This document shows positions 48,654-59,857 of a stretch of DNA of 60,000 nucleotides, piece after piece. The DNA is from Tubulanus polymorphus (taxonomy: Eukaryota > Nemertea > Palaeonemertea > Tubulaniformes > Tubulanidae). A program made the position numbers and the translations under genes. The notes under the pieces are model-generated. The model made no database searches. It was not told the origin of the DNA and worked only from the letters and a program-made list of their open reading frames with translations. Location: contig NC_134027.1 in assembly GCF_964204645.1 (NCBI RefSeq), positions 19,086,485-19,146,484 on the forward strand, written 5' to 3'. The first letter of the stretch is position 1; each line of letters opens with the position of its first letter.

Positions 48654-48695
48654 ACACCTGACGATGATCTCTAGGGTGAGATCAAAACGTCGTGT
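48654..48695 (+). ncRNA. Hammerhead-ribozyme-like motif, probably degenerate
   Basis: ACAC (48654-48657), CTGACGA (48658-48664), stem GATCTC/GAGATC with loop TAGGGT (48666-48683), AAAACGTC (48684-48691) and GTGT (48692-48695) are in hammerhead order. Stem I would be ACAC/GTGT, the core CUGANGA is kept, and ACGT is a self-complementary short stem III ending in the GTC cleavage triplet. The expected G of the GAAA core reads A, and one T is extra before stem II. Penelope-like elements are known to carry such ribozymes. Confidence 0.5.
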
Positions 48696-49910
48696 CTTTT
48701 ATATATTTTTGATTGAATGAATAAATTCTGGTTTTTAAATTCTTTTAATCTGTAAATAGTGGGATTTTATCTTATTATCCGTTCACCACGTTTGAGTGTG
48801 GTTATCGTTCTATTCTATCTAACATTATTTGCGACAAAAACATTTGTCTCCAGGGTGTATCTTAATTCGGACAAACATGCATAATTGATATCCCCAATGA
48901 GGACTTTTCCCAAGATTCGCAATAATGACTGACCAAATGATAATTATTGCCAATAGAAGAGATAATTTATGGTCGCCTCATGGTTATATATGTTTCATTA
49001 CATATATTGCTATGATAATAGTCTGTCCAGACTCAGTAATTGCTTCGCTCAATCGTTCGTCCAGAAATATGTTTGACTCGGACAGTTATGTTGGGGGACA
49101 CACTAGGTGATTACATCTCAAACCGCGCCGATTTTTGTCATCTAAAAATAGCTAACAATTTTGCCAGGATGATCAGTGATCATCATTTATTATAGTATAA
49201 TTAGTTATAGTTGTATTAATTAATATAATACACAAATAAATGATCACTTTTGTGAAATCGAATTCTTTTTAGATTGGGAATAGTTTTTTAACAATAGTTT
49301 TTTAACCGGGATGCCTGGTATTTTGTTATCCCATGTCTAGGTGCTACCATTTGGTTTGATCACATGATTAAAATATCATATTCAATCACATAAGTTGATT
49401 GTGGGGCCATTTAGTTGCTGGAGCTGATATGCAAAGCGAATTCTGATATGCTTGATATCGGTGATTTTAGTTGCAAGCTTGGATTTTCGGAAATTTCACC
49501 ATTCGCCAAGTGTATCACAGCTTTGAAACCCAAAACTCGACTGAAGCATATGTATACTACCGAATCTATGTTGTACCAATTGTATCTTTCAATAATGCGA
49601 AGGGGCAAAATGATTGAACATGAATCATAATTTCAGTTCCATGAAATTGAGAAGATTATCATCAAATACCAGTAATAAAAAATTCAAAGTTTTAACAAGT
49701 TGTTGACAAAATCATGATTTCAATGCATTTAGGCCCTTTTGAATAATTGAGAAATCATTTGTAACTAATCATTATTTGACCGACCTATTATTAAATACAT
49801 TAAAAAACGCTTTTCATTTAGGCCTAAAACTAAATGTGCAATCATTAAATTCCTCGAGTTATTCATTAGAAGAGTGGGAGCTCGCAAGAAAGGTAATGCT
49901 GCAACTAAAA

Positions 49911-50030
49911 AACAAGAGCCCCAAGGGACACGATGGCTAGCCTTTTAGAATTTGCTTTTCATGAATTTGATGCAATTTTTGAGTTGTTGCTGCATTTTCT
50001 GTTTTAATTTAATTTACACAGTGCAATCAT
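49911..50030 (+). repeat. Dispersed repeat border AACAAGAGCCCCAAGGGACA
   Basis: A second copy of the border at 32139, sharing ATGGC.AGCCT, CTTTTCATGAA and TGATGCA afterwards. Confidence 0.55.
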
Positions 50031-50714
50031 GATGCAACACAGTAGCACAGACAGGCAGTATTTCAAAGATTCGGTATTCTTTAGATGACAATGAATACGT
50101 AACAACAAGAGGACCACAAGGTTTTTGTGGAAGCCTCTCGGCCGCAACGCTAGATGGCAACATGCATCTATATAATCACAGTCAAAGATGACAAATATTG
50201 CATCTTCCACACGCCATAAAGATGGTCAGTGTAGGTGGCGCAGCTGATGGCTGAGCCTACTCTAAAAGTTGTTTATTGCAGGTGCCACTGAGCTAAAGCA
50301 ACTTGGCAATCGTGTCAGTACAGGGAACGTTTTTGACGGGAATACTCATGTACACTACAAATGTACTTCAGAGAAAGTTTCATTTCATTCTTTTTAATGA
50401 GTTGGCTATTCAATTGTCATCACCAACAAACTACACAACTAACGTACTTCATAGAAAAGAGTTGTAAAATCTTGTAAATGCTTTGGCTCTTTTCTTTGAT
50501 AACTCCATTGGTTTTTTCAGAGTGAGAATTGAATAAACGTCTCTCCACTTAGCAGCAGTTTTGCTACTCATTTATTTGCATCACTTCTTCCGTGTTCCAA
50601 GTTTCAGCTGAACCTCAGCATTCATCCAATGTGCATTTTCCTTTAACTGTGGTCCCATTATTATAACAAAAGGACAGAATTATCTTTGTCCCTAGACCTT
50701 TTATCGAAGATAGG

Positions 50715-50994
50715 CATCCTCCCTGGGGAAGGGATTTGAACCTGATGGCATTGCTACACTCAGCCATGACACGAACCCTTGCCACATTAAACTTGAGGCA
50801 CCGATCAGATTGCTCACTCAGATTGCTCACTGTATAATCACTGAGATAAATTTCATGGAAGAACTATAAATGGGAAAACCTAGGCTAAAATAAAACAGGA
50901 TTTCTGATTGGCTAATAATGTCTAGTGTAGCAGGGCTTCATACCGTGGCGAGTCTCGATGCCAACAGGTTTTAATCCCAACCAGGAGAGGATTG
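50715..50994 (+). mobile_element. MITE, copy 1 of the CATCCTCC family
   Basis: Ends CATCCTCCCTGGGGAAGGGA and (inverted) CAATCCTCTCCTGG bracket 280 bp. Both arms contain GAACCTGATGGCAT-like and CAGCCA..ACGAACCC-like blocks. The interior (AATCAGATTGCTC.. to ..GATTTCTGATTGGCTAA) matches copy 2 in reverse complement. No target duplication is visible. Confidence 0.8.
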
Positions 50995-51789
50995 GACGAA
51001 ATTCCATATTTCTAACAAGCTAAAATAAATTCAGGAACAAGAAGTGGTAATGCGCCTTGCAGCAGATAGACCTGACCCAATAGAATATCGCATTGCACTT
51101 CTAATTCAATTCATAACTTTATTGTTACTTCATTATTCAGAGATGTAAGTGGCCAAAGGAAAAAAAAGGAAAATAGTTGATATCCGAAAAAATTGAGAAA
51201 TTTTTCAAATTTTTAGTGCTCTCAGACACAATTTCACTGCATTTCTTTTTACCAGGAAGATGAAAAAATAACGGAATTCCGTCAAAAAAATTGGAGTCTC
51301 ACATCTATGATCATTACCGCTTCCGCTAAACAATTCTACACTGCAAGTGTATTTTGATTTTGCAATACATATCTTCTGATATGACTGCGATGATACCGAG
51401 TGGTTCACCCCGTCACTCCCAATTTATTGGGCGATTCTACACGATTTATATTGAAGAATGAAATTTTCCTCCAGGAAGTCAGAAATCCCGGTTTATTCAG
51501 TAAAACCTCATGTCTGTAAATTGTTATCAAAACGATGGTGTGGTAAGAAAAGGCGATAGTTATGTAGCATTCACTTGGAATATTTCGACCTGTGCTAAAA
51601 TTTGGCACATTGTCCAATGTTTTTGGTTGGGCAATATCTTGCCTGTGTGAACCAGACAGGGACCCATTTGGCATCTGTGAGAACTGTGAACGATTAGCCT
51701 GAGCCTGATCTGTCCATGTTAAAGCTGACAATATTGCAGAGAAATGAAATCACATTACTGCATTCATATTTACAGTTTCATAGCCTTAC

Positions 51790-51873
51790 CTTATGTAGAT
51801 TATATCCAGACTCAAATATAATTGGAGGCAGAAGTACAATGAAGAATATTGTAGGGGAAAATGCTTCCTCTTT
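51790..51873 (-). CDS. SLC9A8: SLC9A8 exon with LPPIIFESGY motif
   Basis: Twenty-eight codons lie between acceptor TTTTTTTTCCAG and donor GTAAGG: KEEAFSPTIFFIVLLPPI, then IFESGYNLHK. This is the FFxxLLPPIIFESG helix conserved in NHE exchangers, where inhibitor-binding residues map in NHE1. Phase 0 at both ends. Confidence 0.95.
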
Positions 51874-52563
51874 CTGGAAAAAAAATTGCATAACAAATCA
51901 ATAGAAACAAAACAATAAGTTTTCTTATAATAAAAAAATCAAAAAAGTAACCATAAGAAGAGTTTTTAGTAATCATATCCACTATGAGAGCCATGATTAC
52001 TCTAAAATCAAGCCTTCACTGTGCAACTGACCCCTTGAGCCAATAGGTCCATAGTTGTTAATAATTTGACTCAGCATTTGAACTTTAGAAATGAACTACT
52101 TCTACTCTCTTTTAACGAGAACTATGAAACTAATTCCAGAATTCATCCAACCTGATCCAACCTCCTGGTCGATATACAAAGACACCAATTACTAGTTAAA
52201 ACCCATTGATATTCTTACGCAAAAAACCTTGTCCATCTAAGAACAATTACTGACATGACTAAGATGGCCGATGATTGCATAACTTATCCAAAAACTCCTG
52301 TGATACGTTTAAAAACAAAGGCAAACTGCATGTTGTATTTAGAAGCTAAGTCTTTGAATCTAGGCTTTGTAGGGGCAAAGGTTTTGACCATCTAGTGTCT
52401 GATAAACCCTATTTTTCTTGTGACGATGACCTACATTTGGGCTGCAGATAGATCGCAGATAGGTTGCATATATAAACCAAATATCAAAATAATCCATCAA
52501 AACAAAATTGAAGACTTCCCAAAAACAACCCAACAAATGGACATAAAATGAGAATTTCATTAC

Positions 52564-52622
52564 CGTCCAATTTCCAAGATCAAACTTAGTTAGAAGTCGT
52601 AATATCAGACCAATGAAAGCAC
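52564..52622 (-). CDS. SLC9A8: SLC9A8 short exon (AFIGLILRLLTKFDLGNWT)
   Basis: This 59-base exon runs from acceptor CTTATTAG to donor GTAATG. It completes the Gly codon and encodes AFIGLILRLLTKFDLGNWT, aligned with GILMGAVIKIIEFKKLANW of NHE8. It ends in phase 0 before the LPPIIFESGY exon. Confidence 0.92.
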
Positions 52623-52704
52623 CTAATAAGAAAAACAAAACAAATTTATGTAAAAAAACTATTTTTACCGATATGAAATGGGTAGCCGAAATCTTATTTC
52701 TTAC

Positions 52705-52785
52705 CTAATAATATAATAGCTATGCTTTCAGGAAGGTACTGGAATTTCGTTTTGATCAATAGATGTGTTAACAATATACACAGAG
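52705..52785 (-). CDS. SLC9A8: SLC9A8 exon: end of first conserved helix and next segment
   Basis: Acceptor TTTGCAG ends at 52786 and donor GTAAGA follows 52705. The phase-1 join gives ALCILLTHLLI, then KFQYLPESIAIILLG, matching the NHE8 pattern of LVHLLI and FLPESVAV.LG. It has 27 codons and ends with a split Gly codon completed by the exon at 52622. Confidence 0.93.
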
Positions 52786-53089
52786 CTGCAAATTAGAAAA
52801 TAAAAACCTATACGAACATATCCTCAACAAGTTAAAAATTCTTAAAATTGACTTGTGTTTTGATGGTGCAGAATTTGAGAATCATTAGAGAGACTCGAAC
52901 AGAAAATTGATTTATTAATGAGAAAAGTTGATTCATCTCAGGCCCTAATTGAAATGTGGAAGAAATTGAAGCGCAGTAACCACAAGCAAACCTTGCAGAT
53001 CATCGCAGAATCCTCTGTTGCATTGTCTTTACCTCATTGGAGGAGTTTTCATTAATTGATAATAAAATCAATGTAACTAAAGCCGCGTT

Positions 53090-53336
53090 CACACTAGATT
53101 CGGCGCTTATGAAGTACCGTACTTCGCTGGTGCCAAATTAACCATAATACGGTGCTTACACAGTCATCACATTCACACGAGTCGGCAATTCGGCACTTAG
53201 TAAGCCAAGTATAGTAGTCACCAGGTGTGCCGATAGAGGGGAGTGTAATTAGTGTTGAGTGTATTGTACTACGCGGATGTAAATCAAGGGCTAGCTAAGC
53301 ACTGAATCTGCGTTTACACTACAGAAAATACGCGGC
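53090..53336. mobile_element. MITE-like element with AGCCGCGT ends
   Basis: AAGCCGCGTTCACACTAGAT at the left and ATACGCGGCT at the right are partly inverted copies; TCACACTAGATTC and GAATCTGCGTTTACACTA also pair inverted near the ends. The interior is GC-richer and non-coding. Ends are approximate. Confidence 0.45.
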
Positions 53337-53744
53337 TGAGGTCAATTTTCTTGCTTTGAAAATTATACACAGCAGCCATTTGTGCTTAAATATAATAATG
53401 GATTCAAATCTTTTTGGATTTTCTAAGAATGTGATAATCATATTTGAGAATGATATATTGGGCATCAATAGTTCAGAGATGTGATTGTCATGTTGAGCTA
53501 TCTGTGCATGCTCAGACATCCCATATTGATTACATCATCACGAAAACATCTTGCGCCGTAAAAAAAGCTCACAAGTGTATGACACAGAAGACGAGTTCTG
53601 ATACACTGCATTTTGTGAGCAAGATAGCCTATGTCTGGGCAGGTTTCCTGAGGCAAGACGAAATTTTGTACAAAAACCAACCTTGTTATCAGTTAACAAA
53701 TTACTATGAAATTGAATAGCATAAAAGCCACTATTGTGACATTG

Positions 53745-54217
53745 AAATTTCGACCTCCTTCGGCTAAGCAGTCATCAAATTTCAAAAGTCATTCTACGAT
53801 CTACCGTTCTACCGTTTCGGACCTTTGGGTTTATTGGTTGCTTCAGAGCTTTTGGATTGTTATATGTTTCTTTTCGCTGCTGTGATTCTGATTTCGCGGT
53901 TTGAGTTTTTCCGGGTTTAACATTATGTACGTGCATTTCTGTTCAGTTAGGTTTGTGACTGCGTAGTGTTTTGGTCACTGCAGTGTTTTGTTATATGAAG
54001 AAGTGGAATAAATTGTTAGTTGGTTGGTTTTCCTCTGTTTCCGTCCAATTTAATTGATTTTTGAAAATAACAACAATATTCTGTAAACCTTAACGTTTTG
54101 TAATTTGTATTGCAGTTAATGATTATATTCTAATAAACCAGTAAAAATTGTCTGGTATTCCGTTGATGGTTTTTGGATTCGTCCTCGGACAAAGAGTTGA
54201 AATTTACCGCCAATAAC
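53745..54217 (+). other. Leader of the BEL/Pao element, possible 5' LTR
   Basis: Non-coding stretch before the gag start, containing an AATAAA (about 54132) followed by GT-rich sequence, as in an LTR R/U5 region. No second LTR was found downstream, so the borders cannot be confirmed. Confidence 0.3.
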
Positions 54218-55540
54218 ATGTCGTCGGTAGAAAGTCTAAAAAAAATCAAGTTCCAGTTATGCTGGCTGGTTGACTCGGAATCTAGCTAAAGTTGCTGACT
54301 CATCTGCTGTAGCCGCACCTATTCTGCGAAGTAGAATCTTATCGCAGTTTGAAACTTTGCAGTCAGCCCATTCGCAGTATTAGCTGGCCGCAGGGTTGGA
54401 CGTCGATGCGGAAGTCGAAGAAGCTTGGCTCGATGATTATCAGCAGAGAGTTACTGACGCCGTGGAGTTGTTAGAGAAAATTTTTGTAAGTAGATCACCG
54501 TCGTCGCCGCTGAATGCGAATGCAGGGGATCCGGATTCGGCTAGTCATCCGGATTCGCCTAGTCCTCAACATCCTCCACCGGCAGGGATTCGAACCTGAT
54601 GGCATCGAGATTGCCACGGCCCGAAACCCTGCCATAATCGACCATGTGCACAGATACATGCGCAGTTCAGATGATGTGATTTTTAGCCAATCAGAAATCC
54701 CGTTTTATTTTAGCCCGGGTTTTCCCATTTATAGTTCATCCTTGAAATTTGCCTCAACGATTATACAACGAGCAATCTGATTGGTGCAGCCAGTTTTCGT
54801 TCGGAAAGCTGCACATGTAACTGCGCACCCGGTCTACTGATGCAGGGGTTCGTGCCGTGGCTGAGTGTAGCGATGCCATCAGGTTCGAGTCCCTGCAGAG
54901 GGAGGATGAGTCCTCAACCACAGCAGTCTATGGGAGCCAGTATGGATACACATGATCAACCGCAGCAGTCGATAGTATTCAACCCCTGGATTGATGAGTT
55001 GCAGTTAGGAGTAGAGACGATCCTGCCACTGGCACCCAAAGTAAGTTTAGAATTCAGCATGTCAAAGCTTATTGTTGATAGAGACTTGCCAAAAATTGAG
55101 GTTCACGTATTTGATGGTTCACCAATTAGGCCTATGTGGCCAAGATTCATAGAGCAGTTCCATTCTTGCCCAGGAATCAGTGAGGCGGTTAGATCTGTTA
55201 CAATCCCATGTTAAGGGCGAAGCTAAGAGATTAATTGAGGGCCTTAGTTTTAGTTCAGTTAATTACGCTCAATGTGTCAAGGAGCTTAAGTTTGCGTTCG
55301 GCCATAGAATTCATATAGCACGGGCGTAAATTGACGCTAATGTCAATGGGAGTCAAATCCCTTCTTATGACTCACTTGCCTTGCGAGAGTTCTATATCTC
55401 TGTAAGGGATTGTGTAACTACTTTGAATCGTCTTGGTCATTGGTATGAATTGGGAAGTGGTGAAGTTGTTCAACGTGCGTCTTGTAGAATACCCATGGAA
55501 AAACGTAGTAAGTAGAATGATTATGTAAGACGTATACATC
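54218..55540 (+). pseudogene. BEL/Pao gag, interrupted by a MITE
   Basis: ATG at 54218 opens MSSVESLKK. Later frames read YQQRVTDAVELLEKIF and LPKIEVHVFDGSPIRPMWPR, FIEQFHS, the gag signature of BEL/Pao. Internal stops and frameshifts are present. The MITE at 54570-54908 splits a Pro/Ser/Gln-rich stretch; insert plus duplication is a multiple of three, so gag is in the same phase on both sides. Confidence 0.8.
54570..54908 (-). mobile_element. MITE, copy 2 of the CATCCTCC family, inserted in gag
   Basis: Ends CATCCTCC and GGAGGATG bracket 339 bp, with AGTCCTCAA repeated directly outside (54561-54569 and 54909-54917). TIRs extend for about 65 bp. The interior in reverse complement follows 50715-50994. 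The perfect 9-bp duplication suggests a Mutator-like transposase, with some ambiguity of one base. Confidence 0.92.
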
Positions 55541-55551
55541 AACCCACATTA

Positions 55552-56268
55552 ATGGATATGATGAACTGGTTACGAGATTGTGTAGACTCTGACTTCGGTC
55601 CGTTTGCCATTCCTTGCAAGAAGCGTAGTAGTAACTCTGGACTGTCGACAAGTAGTATGAATACTGTAGTGTCTAGAAAAGAGACAGACCTTAAGTCTGG
55701 TACTAAATCTTGTTCATTTTGTCACCAATCGCCTCATCACTTATCTAGGTGCAAATGTTATTTAGAAAAGAGTGTTATGGATCGCTTCAATTTTGTCAAG
55801 AGTGCTAATCTATGTATTGATTGTCTTTATCCAGGTCACCGTCTTGTAAGTTATCTGTCGCAAGCAACATGCAAAGAGCCGTCATGTGGAAAGAAGCATC
55901 ATTCCACCCTCCATCGTAGTTGGTCTTCCAAGTCTGAACAGTCGAAACCCCAGTCGTTAATTACACATAGACAAAGTGGTGAAAATGATATTTCTCCCGT
56001 AAATAGTAACACATATTCAAGCGAGATCAATATGAAAGTAAATTTTCAATTGCTCCCAGTTGTGATACACGGTAATAAAGGCCGAATCATAGAATCTTAT
56101 GCGATGTTGGATTCTGCGAGTTTGATTGATTGCGAATTAGCCCGGGATCTTGGGCTAAAAGGTAAGCGTTGTAAGCTAAAAATTAAAACATTGGGTTCTG
56201 ATAAAAAGAAACATTGCAGTTCGTGTCATTCAATGTTCGTGGTTACAATCCGAATTCGAGTCCCATAG
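55552..56268 (+). pseudogene. BEL/Pao gag zinc knuckles and aspartic protease
   Basis: A 238-residue open frame with CSFCHQSPHHLSRCKCY and NLCIDCLYPGHRLV, Cys/His knuckles typical of BEL/Pao, then a protease region with YAMLDSASLIDCELA. The catalytic D-S/T-G triad reads DSA, so Gly is replaced. Frame breaks follow. Confidence 0.82.
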
Positions 56269-56579
56269 AGGTAAAGGCATGGACTCACAGTGGAGGGTTG
56301 AATTGTCCCGCTCAAATCGCTGATCTTGATTACCCTCACATAAAAGGCATTTCGTTGTCCGAGGTTAACCCTTCCATGGTAAGACTTTTGATTGGTGCAA
56401 ACGTTCCTAAGCCCATATCCAGTTGAACCAGTGATGATGATTCTCAGCCCTTGTTGGTTGAAGGTTGGTGTTTGTTCTGTCATGAATGATCCTTCGTTTG
56501 TTAATTTCATTGCTAAATACTGTCGTCACTGAGGAGTGATCTTCATGCGCAGGTAGAGAGATTTTGGAAGTTCGAATCA

Positions 56580-57414
56580 TCTGGTTTACATGATCCTAAG
56601 TTGGGCGATTCCGTCGAAGATAGATTGTCTAGAAAAATTTTGGATTCTTCTCGTAAACTTGTAGATGGTCAGTATGAAGTGGGCATGTTGTGGCGTGATC
56701 CTGAGGAAACTATGCCTGATAATAGGCATATTGCCGAGTGCAGGTTCAAAACCCTTAAGTGTAAGTTGAATTCTAATCCTGGGTTAAGGGTTGGTTATTG
56801 CGATGTAATAAACGGATATATTAGTAAGGGTTTTGCTCGTAAGTTAACTCCTCTGGAGATCGCTGCAGTAGGTCCTAAAACTTGGTACCTTCCTCACCAC
56901 TGTGTGATAAATCCACATTAGCCTAAGCCCCGTGTCTTGTTTGATGCAGCTGCTACTTGCAATGGTATTTCTTTAAATAGTCAGTTGATGAACGGTACAG
57001 ATCTTCTTAATTCTCTATTTGGAGTGTTGCAGCCATTTAGGTTTAACGAGGTTGCTATAGTTTCGGACATCAAAGCTATGTATGTTTCATCAGGTTCGGG
57101 TACCTGAGTCTGATTCCAATAGTCTTAGGTTTGTCTGGCAGGATGATTTAAATAATGATAGACCTCCGGATGTTTACAAAATGGTTGTGCATATTTTTGG
57201 AGCCAAAGATAGTCCTTGCTGTGCAAATTACGCTTTTAAGCATTGTGCTTACGACAATATTGATGATTTTAGTTCATTATGTATGCAAACTGTCTTAGAT
57301 GATTTCTATGTCGATGATTTTCTCAAATCATTAGTGGACGCTGGAATTGCTTTGTCTTTGGTTGATGAGGTAACTCGGATTTGGATAGAGGCGGATTTCA
57401 TGGCTGTCAAATGA
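56580..57414 (+). pseudogene. BEL/Pao reverse transcriptase
   Basis: Open pieces read HHCVINPH, then (after a stop) RVLFDAAATCNGISLN, a frame break, MFHQVRVPESDSNSLRFVW and VLDDFYVDDFLKSL. YVDDFL holds the catalytic Asp pair. Stops at 56919-56921 and near 57413 make it non-functional. Confidence 0.87.
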
Positions 57415-57559
57415 TAGGAAGATTCTTTCGCAGATTGATGAGTCTGAGCGCACAAATCCAAAGTTAGATATGTTTCTGGATGAACTTCCTGTTGAAAGGG
57501 CATTAGGTATTAAGTGGAGTGTAGAGTCAGAGTTTTGTTTTGTTTTTAGACCCGTCAAA

Positions 57560-58258
57560 AGGGAGGGACCCCCACGAAGTGCTGTGTGTTGAGTGTAGTC
57601 TCTTCCATCTGTGATCCGTTTGGGTTTCTTGCCCCTTTTACCTTCATAGCCAAGGGTTTCTTCAGGCGATTTGGAAGTGTAATCTGGATTGGGATGATCA
57701 GTTATCCGGCGAATTGTTGGATAGATGGAATAATTGGCTGTCTGAGTTGGTTTGTCAGGTTTTCAAATTCCTAGGCATCACCCTGGTCTCCTTCCAAATC
57801 CATCATTTGTGGAGTTTCATTTGTTTTCGGACGCCTCTGAGCGTGGTTATGCTTCTGTATGTTAATTGCGATTTAGTGTCAATGATGAAGTAGGCTATTC
57901 GTTCATTGCTGCTAAGTCTCATGTTGCGCCAATTAAGCAAGTCGTTACTATCCCTAAGTTGGTATTAGAGGGAGCAGTTTTGTCCACTCGATTATATAAA
58001 CTTTTTAAAAATGAGTTGTCCAGTTTGACAGCGGATTGTGTCTTTTCTGGTCAGACTGTGCTGAGATACATCAACAATTCCGATACTAGGTTTAAAACGT
58101 TTGTCTCTAATCGTTTGTCGAGATTCACAGTTGTTCGTCCCCTGTTCAGTGGAAATACGTCCCATCGGAGATATATCCTGCAGATGTTTGTACTCGTGGA
58201 CTTTCCATTCGCGATCTTATCAGTTCTCGGTTCTGGGGTAACGGTCCAATGTTTTTAG
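57560..58258 (+). pseudogene. BEL/Pao RNase H region
   Basis: SFIAAKSHVAPIKQVVTIPK, LVLEGAVLSTRLYKL and TVLRYINNSDTRFKTFVSNR follow the BEL/Pao RNase H pattern (KSRVAPLK..TIPRLEL..AVL, ..TVLRYI.N...F.TFV.NR). Several frameshifts precede it. Confidence 0.75.
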
Positions 58259-58271
58259 ATGGGGACGGTCG

Positions 58272-58658
58272 TTGGCCAGATCAAAGTATCATATCAGGTT
58301 CTGTTTCGAGGATGATGAGAATATTCGTAAACACGTAAATGTTCAAACGTGTGTTCACATTTCTACAGGTCACCCTAAGTCATTATCTCATTTGGATCTT
58401 GGTGAAATTGTTGATGTGGAGAGGTTCTCTGGTTGGTATGAGTTGAAGCGTCACGTCACTTGGATTTTACGTGCTGTTAGGAAATTGGCTGGTCGCCGTA
58501 TTGGGATACCTGTAGGTGCGTCGTGTATACATTTGCTGCCGTCCGAGATAAGAGTTGCCGAAGACTACCTTGTGAGATTTGCGCAGTCGCAAATGTTCAC
58601 TAGTGATATCGCCTCTTTCAAGGGAGAGTTCTCTGCAGCCATTAACGCCATTCTTTGA
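58272..58658 (+). pseudogene. BEL/Pao region between RNase H and integrase
   Basis: An open frame of 128 residues with WYELKRHVTWILRAVRKLAG and IRVAEDYLVRFAQSQMF, the linker commonly seen before the integrase zinc-binding domain in this group. A frame break at 58660 separates it from the following part (PKAEILFETKHQILLP). Confidence 0.65.
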
Positions 58659-58699
58659 TGGTTAGTTCATCAGCGTAGGTGGTCGTCTGCCTAAAGCAG

Positions 58700-59542
58700 A
58701 GATTCTGTTCGAAACTAAGCATCAGATTCTTTTGCCTTATGGTTATCATGTTACTAGATTGATTCTTTCCAGTATACACAAGTATTTGGCACAATGCGGT
58801 CCTGAGCATATAAAGGCTCGCGTCATGGCTCTCTCAGTTTGCCGGTCCTGTAAGGCCTTGTGTTGCGTTCGCAGATTCGCTTGTCCTAATTCCATTCCGT
58901 TGATGGCTGATTTACCATCTCGAGTTATCGATATTGTCAGCCTTTGCTTCAACAGGTGTAGATTATTTTGGCCCCATGTGTGTGAAGCTCGGCTGTAGTA
59001 GGATCAAATGTTGGGGATGTTTGTTCACTTGTCTCACAACTAGGGCCATTCATTTGGATTTGGCCGATTCTCTCAAGACGGATGATTTTATTCTATTCCT
59101 CAGGCATTTCATTGGTCGTTCAGGTCCTCCTAAACAATTGCACAGTGATAACGGTTCTAATTTCATAGAGGTGGAGGAGCTTCGTGACAGTATCTGTAGG
59201 TGGAATCAAGCTCAAATACATAATTTTCTTCTGCAGAAGGAGGTCCGCTGGCATTTTCCCCCGCCTAACGCCCCACATTTCGGTGGTACTTGGGAGAGAT
59301 TGGTGAGCACCACTAAGCAAGCCCTGAAGTTAATACTTGGGGGGCAGATCGTACAGGAATCAGTATTGCGCACAGCCTTGGTAGAAGTCGAGGCAGTCAT
59401 AAATAGCCGTCCTTTGACTTATAACAGCAGTGATCCTCATGATTTCACGGCTATAACGCCAAACCATTACCTCCACGGTGGTGCTACAAGTATTTTACCT
59501 CCCGTTGTAATCACTTCACGTGGAACCGTCGCAAATCGTTAA
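58700..59542 (+). pseudogene. BEL/Pao integrase, C-terminus missing
   Basis: The frame from 58934 has STGVDYFGPM (Asp 10), LHSDNGSNF (Asp 72), APHFGGTWERLV (Glu 121) and AVINSRPLTY: a DDE core with all three acidic residues. The N-terminal part around 58720-58930 is in another frame. The open frame stops at 59542, just before the region where the C-terminal domain would lie. Confidence 0.85.
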
Positions 59543-59857
59543 GTTGATTTTTGAATATGGATTTTGCTAATGTATAAGTCCAAAAAAACTCCAAAAGGAA
59601 CAAATGTAGGCCTCAATATCATTTTCGCGTTTCAGTCCCAAGTGATTGACCAATGTTACGTGCAGAAGCTAGCTAGAAGCAGGAGTTTAGATCAAGCTAG
59701 CAGCACTCAGTACTAGTGACCAAGCACAAATTGAAATCATTCAAGGGTAACTGACACCAGCGCAACCATGACAATTTTTCTCCTCAGTTGCATTGGTTTC
59801 AATCGCATCACAGCCCAAAGCTATTAAGAAAGAAAGCAAAGGTTCACAATAACTTAC

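Larger units (their letters stand above)
42821..51789. other. Long SLC9A8 intron, mostly unannotated
   Basis: The 9 kb hold the Penelope-like fragment, its hammerhead-like 3' motif, a hairpin at 47156-47263, the repeat at 46593-46822, one MITE (50715-50994) and short dispersed repeats. Stretches 42821-44020, 44070-46590, 48780-49905 and 51000-51789 show nothing recognisable. Confidence 0.6.
54218..59542 (+). mobile_element. BEL/Pao-type LTR retrotransposon, decayed and 3'-truncated
   Basis: Order on the + strand: gag, zinc knuckles, aspartic protease, reverse transcriptase, RNase H, integrase. This is the BEL/Pao order, and motif details (PRFIEQFHS, YVDDFL, DYFGP) agree. Many stops and frameshifts break it; the integrase end and 3' LTR are missing before the SLC9A8 exon at 59858. 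It lies antisense to SLC9A8 in a 7 kb intron and is interrupted by a MITE at 54570-54908. Bases 59543-59857 show nothing recognisable. Confidence 0.9.

Noticed and set aside
54840-55214. A new open frame starting at 54840
   Set aside because: Its start lies in the MITE inserted into gag; the rest is BEL/Pao gag.
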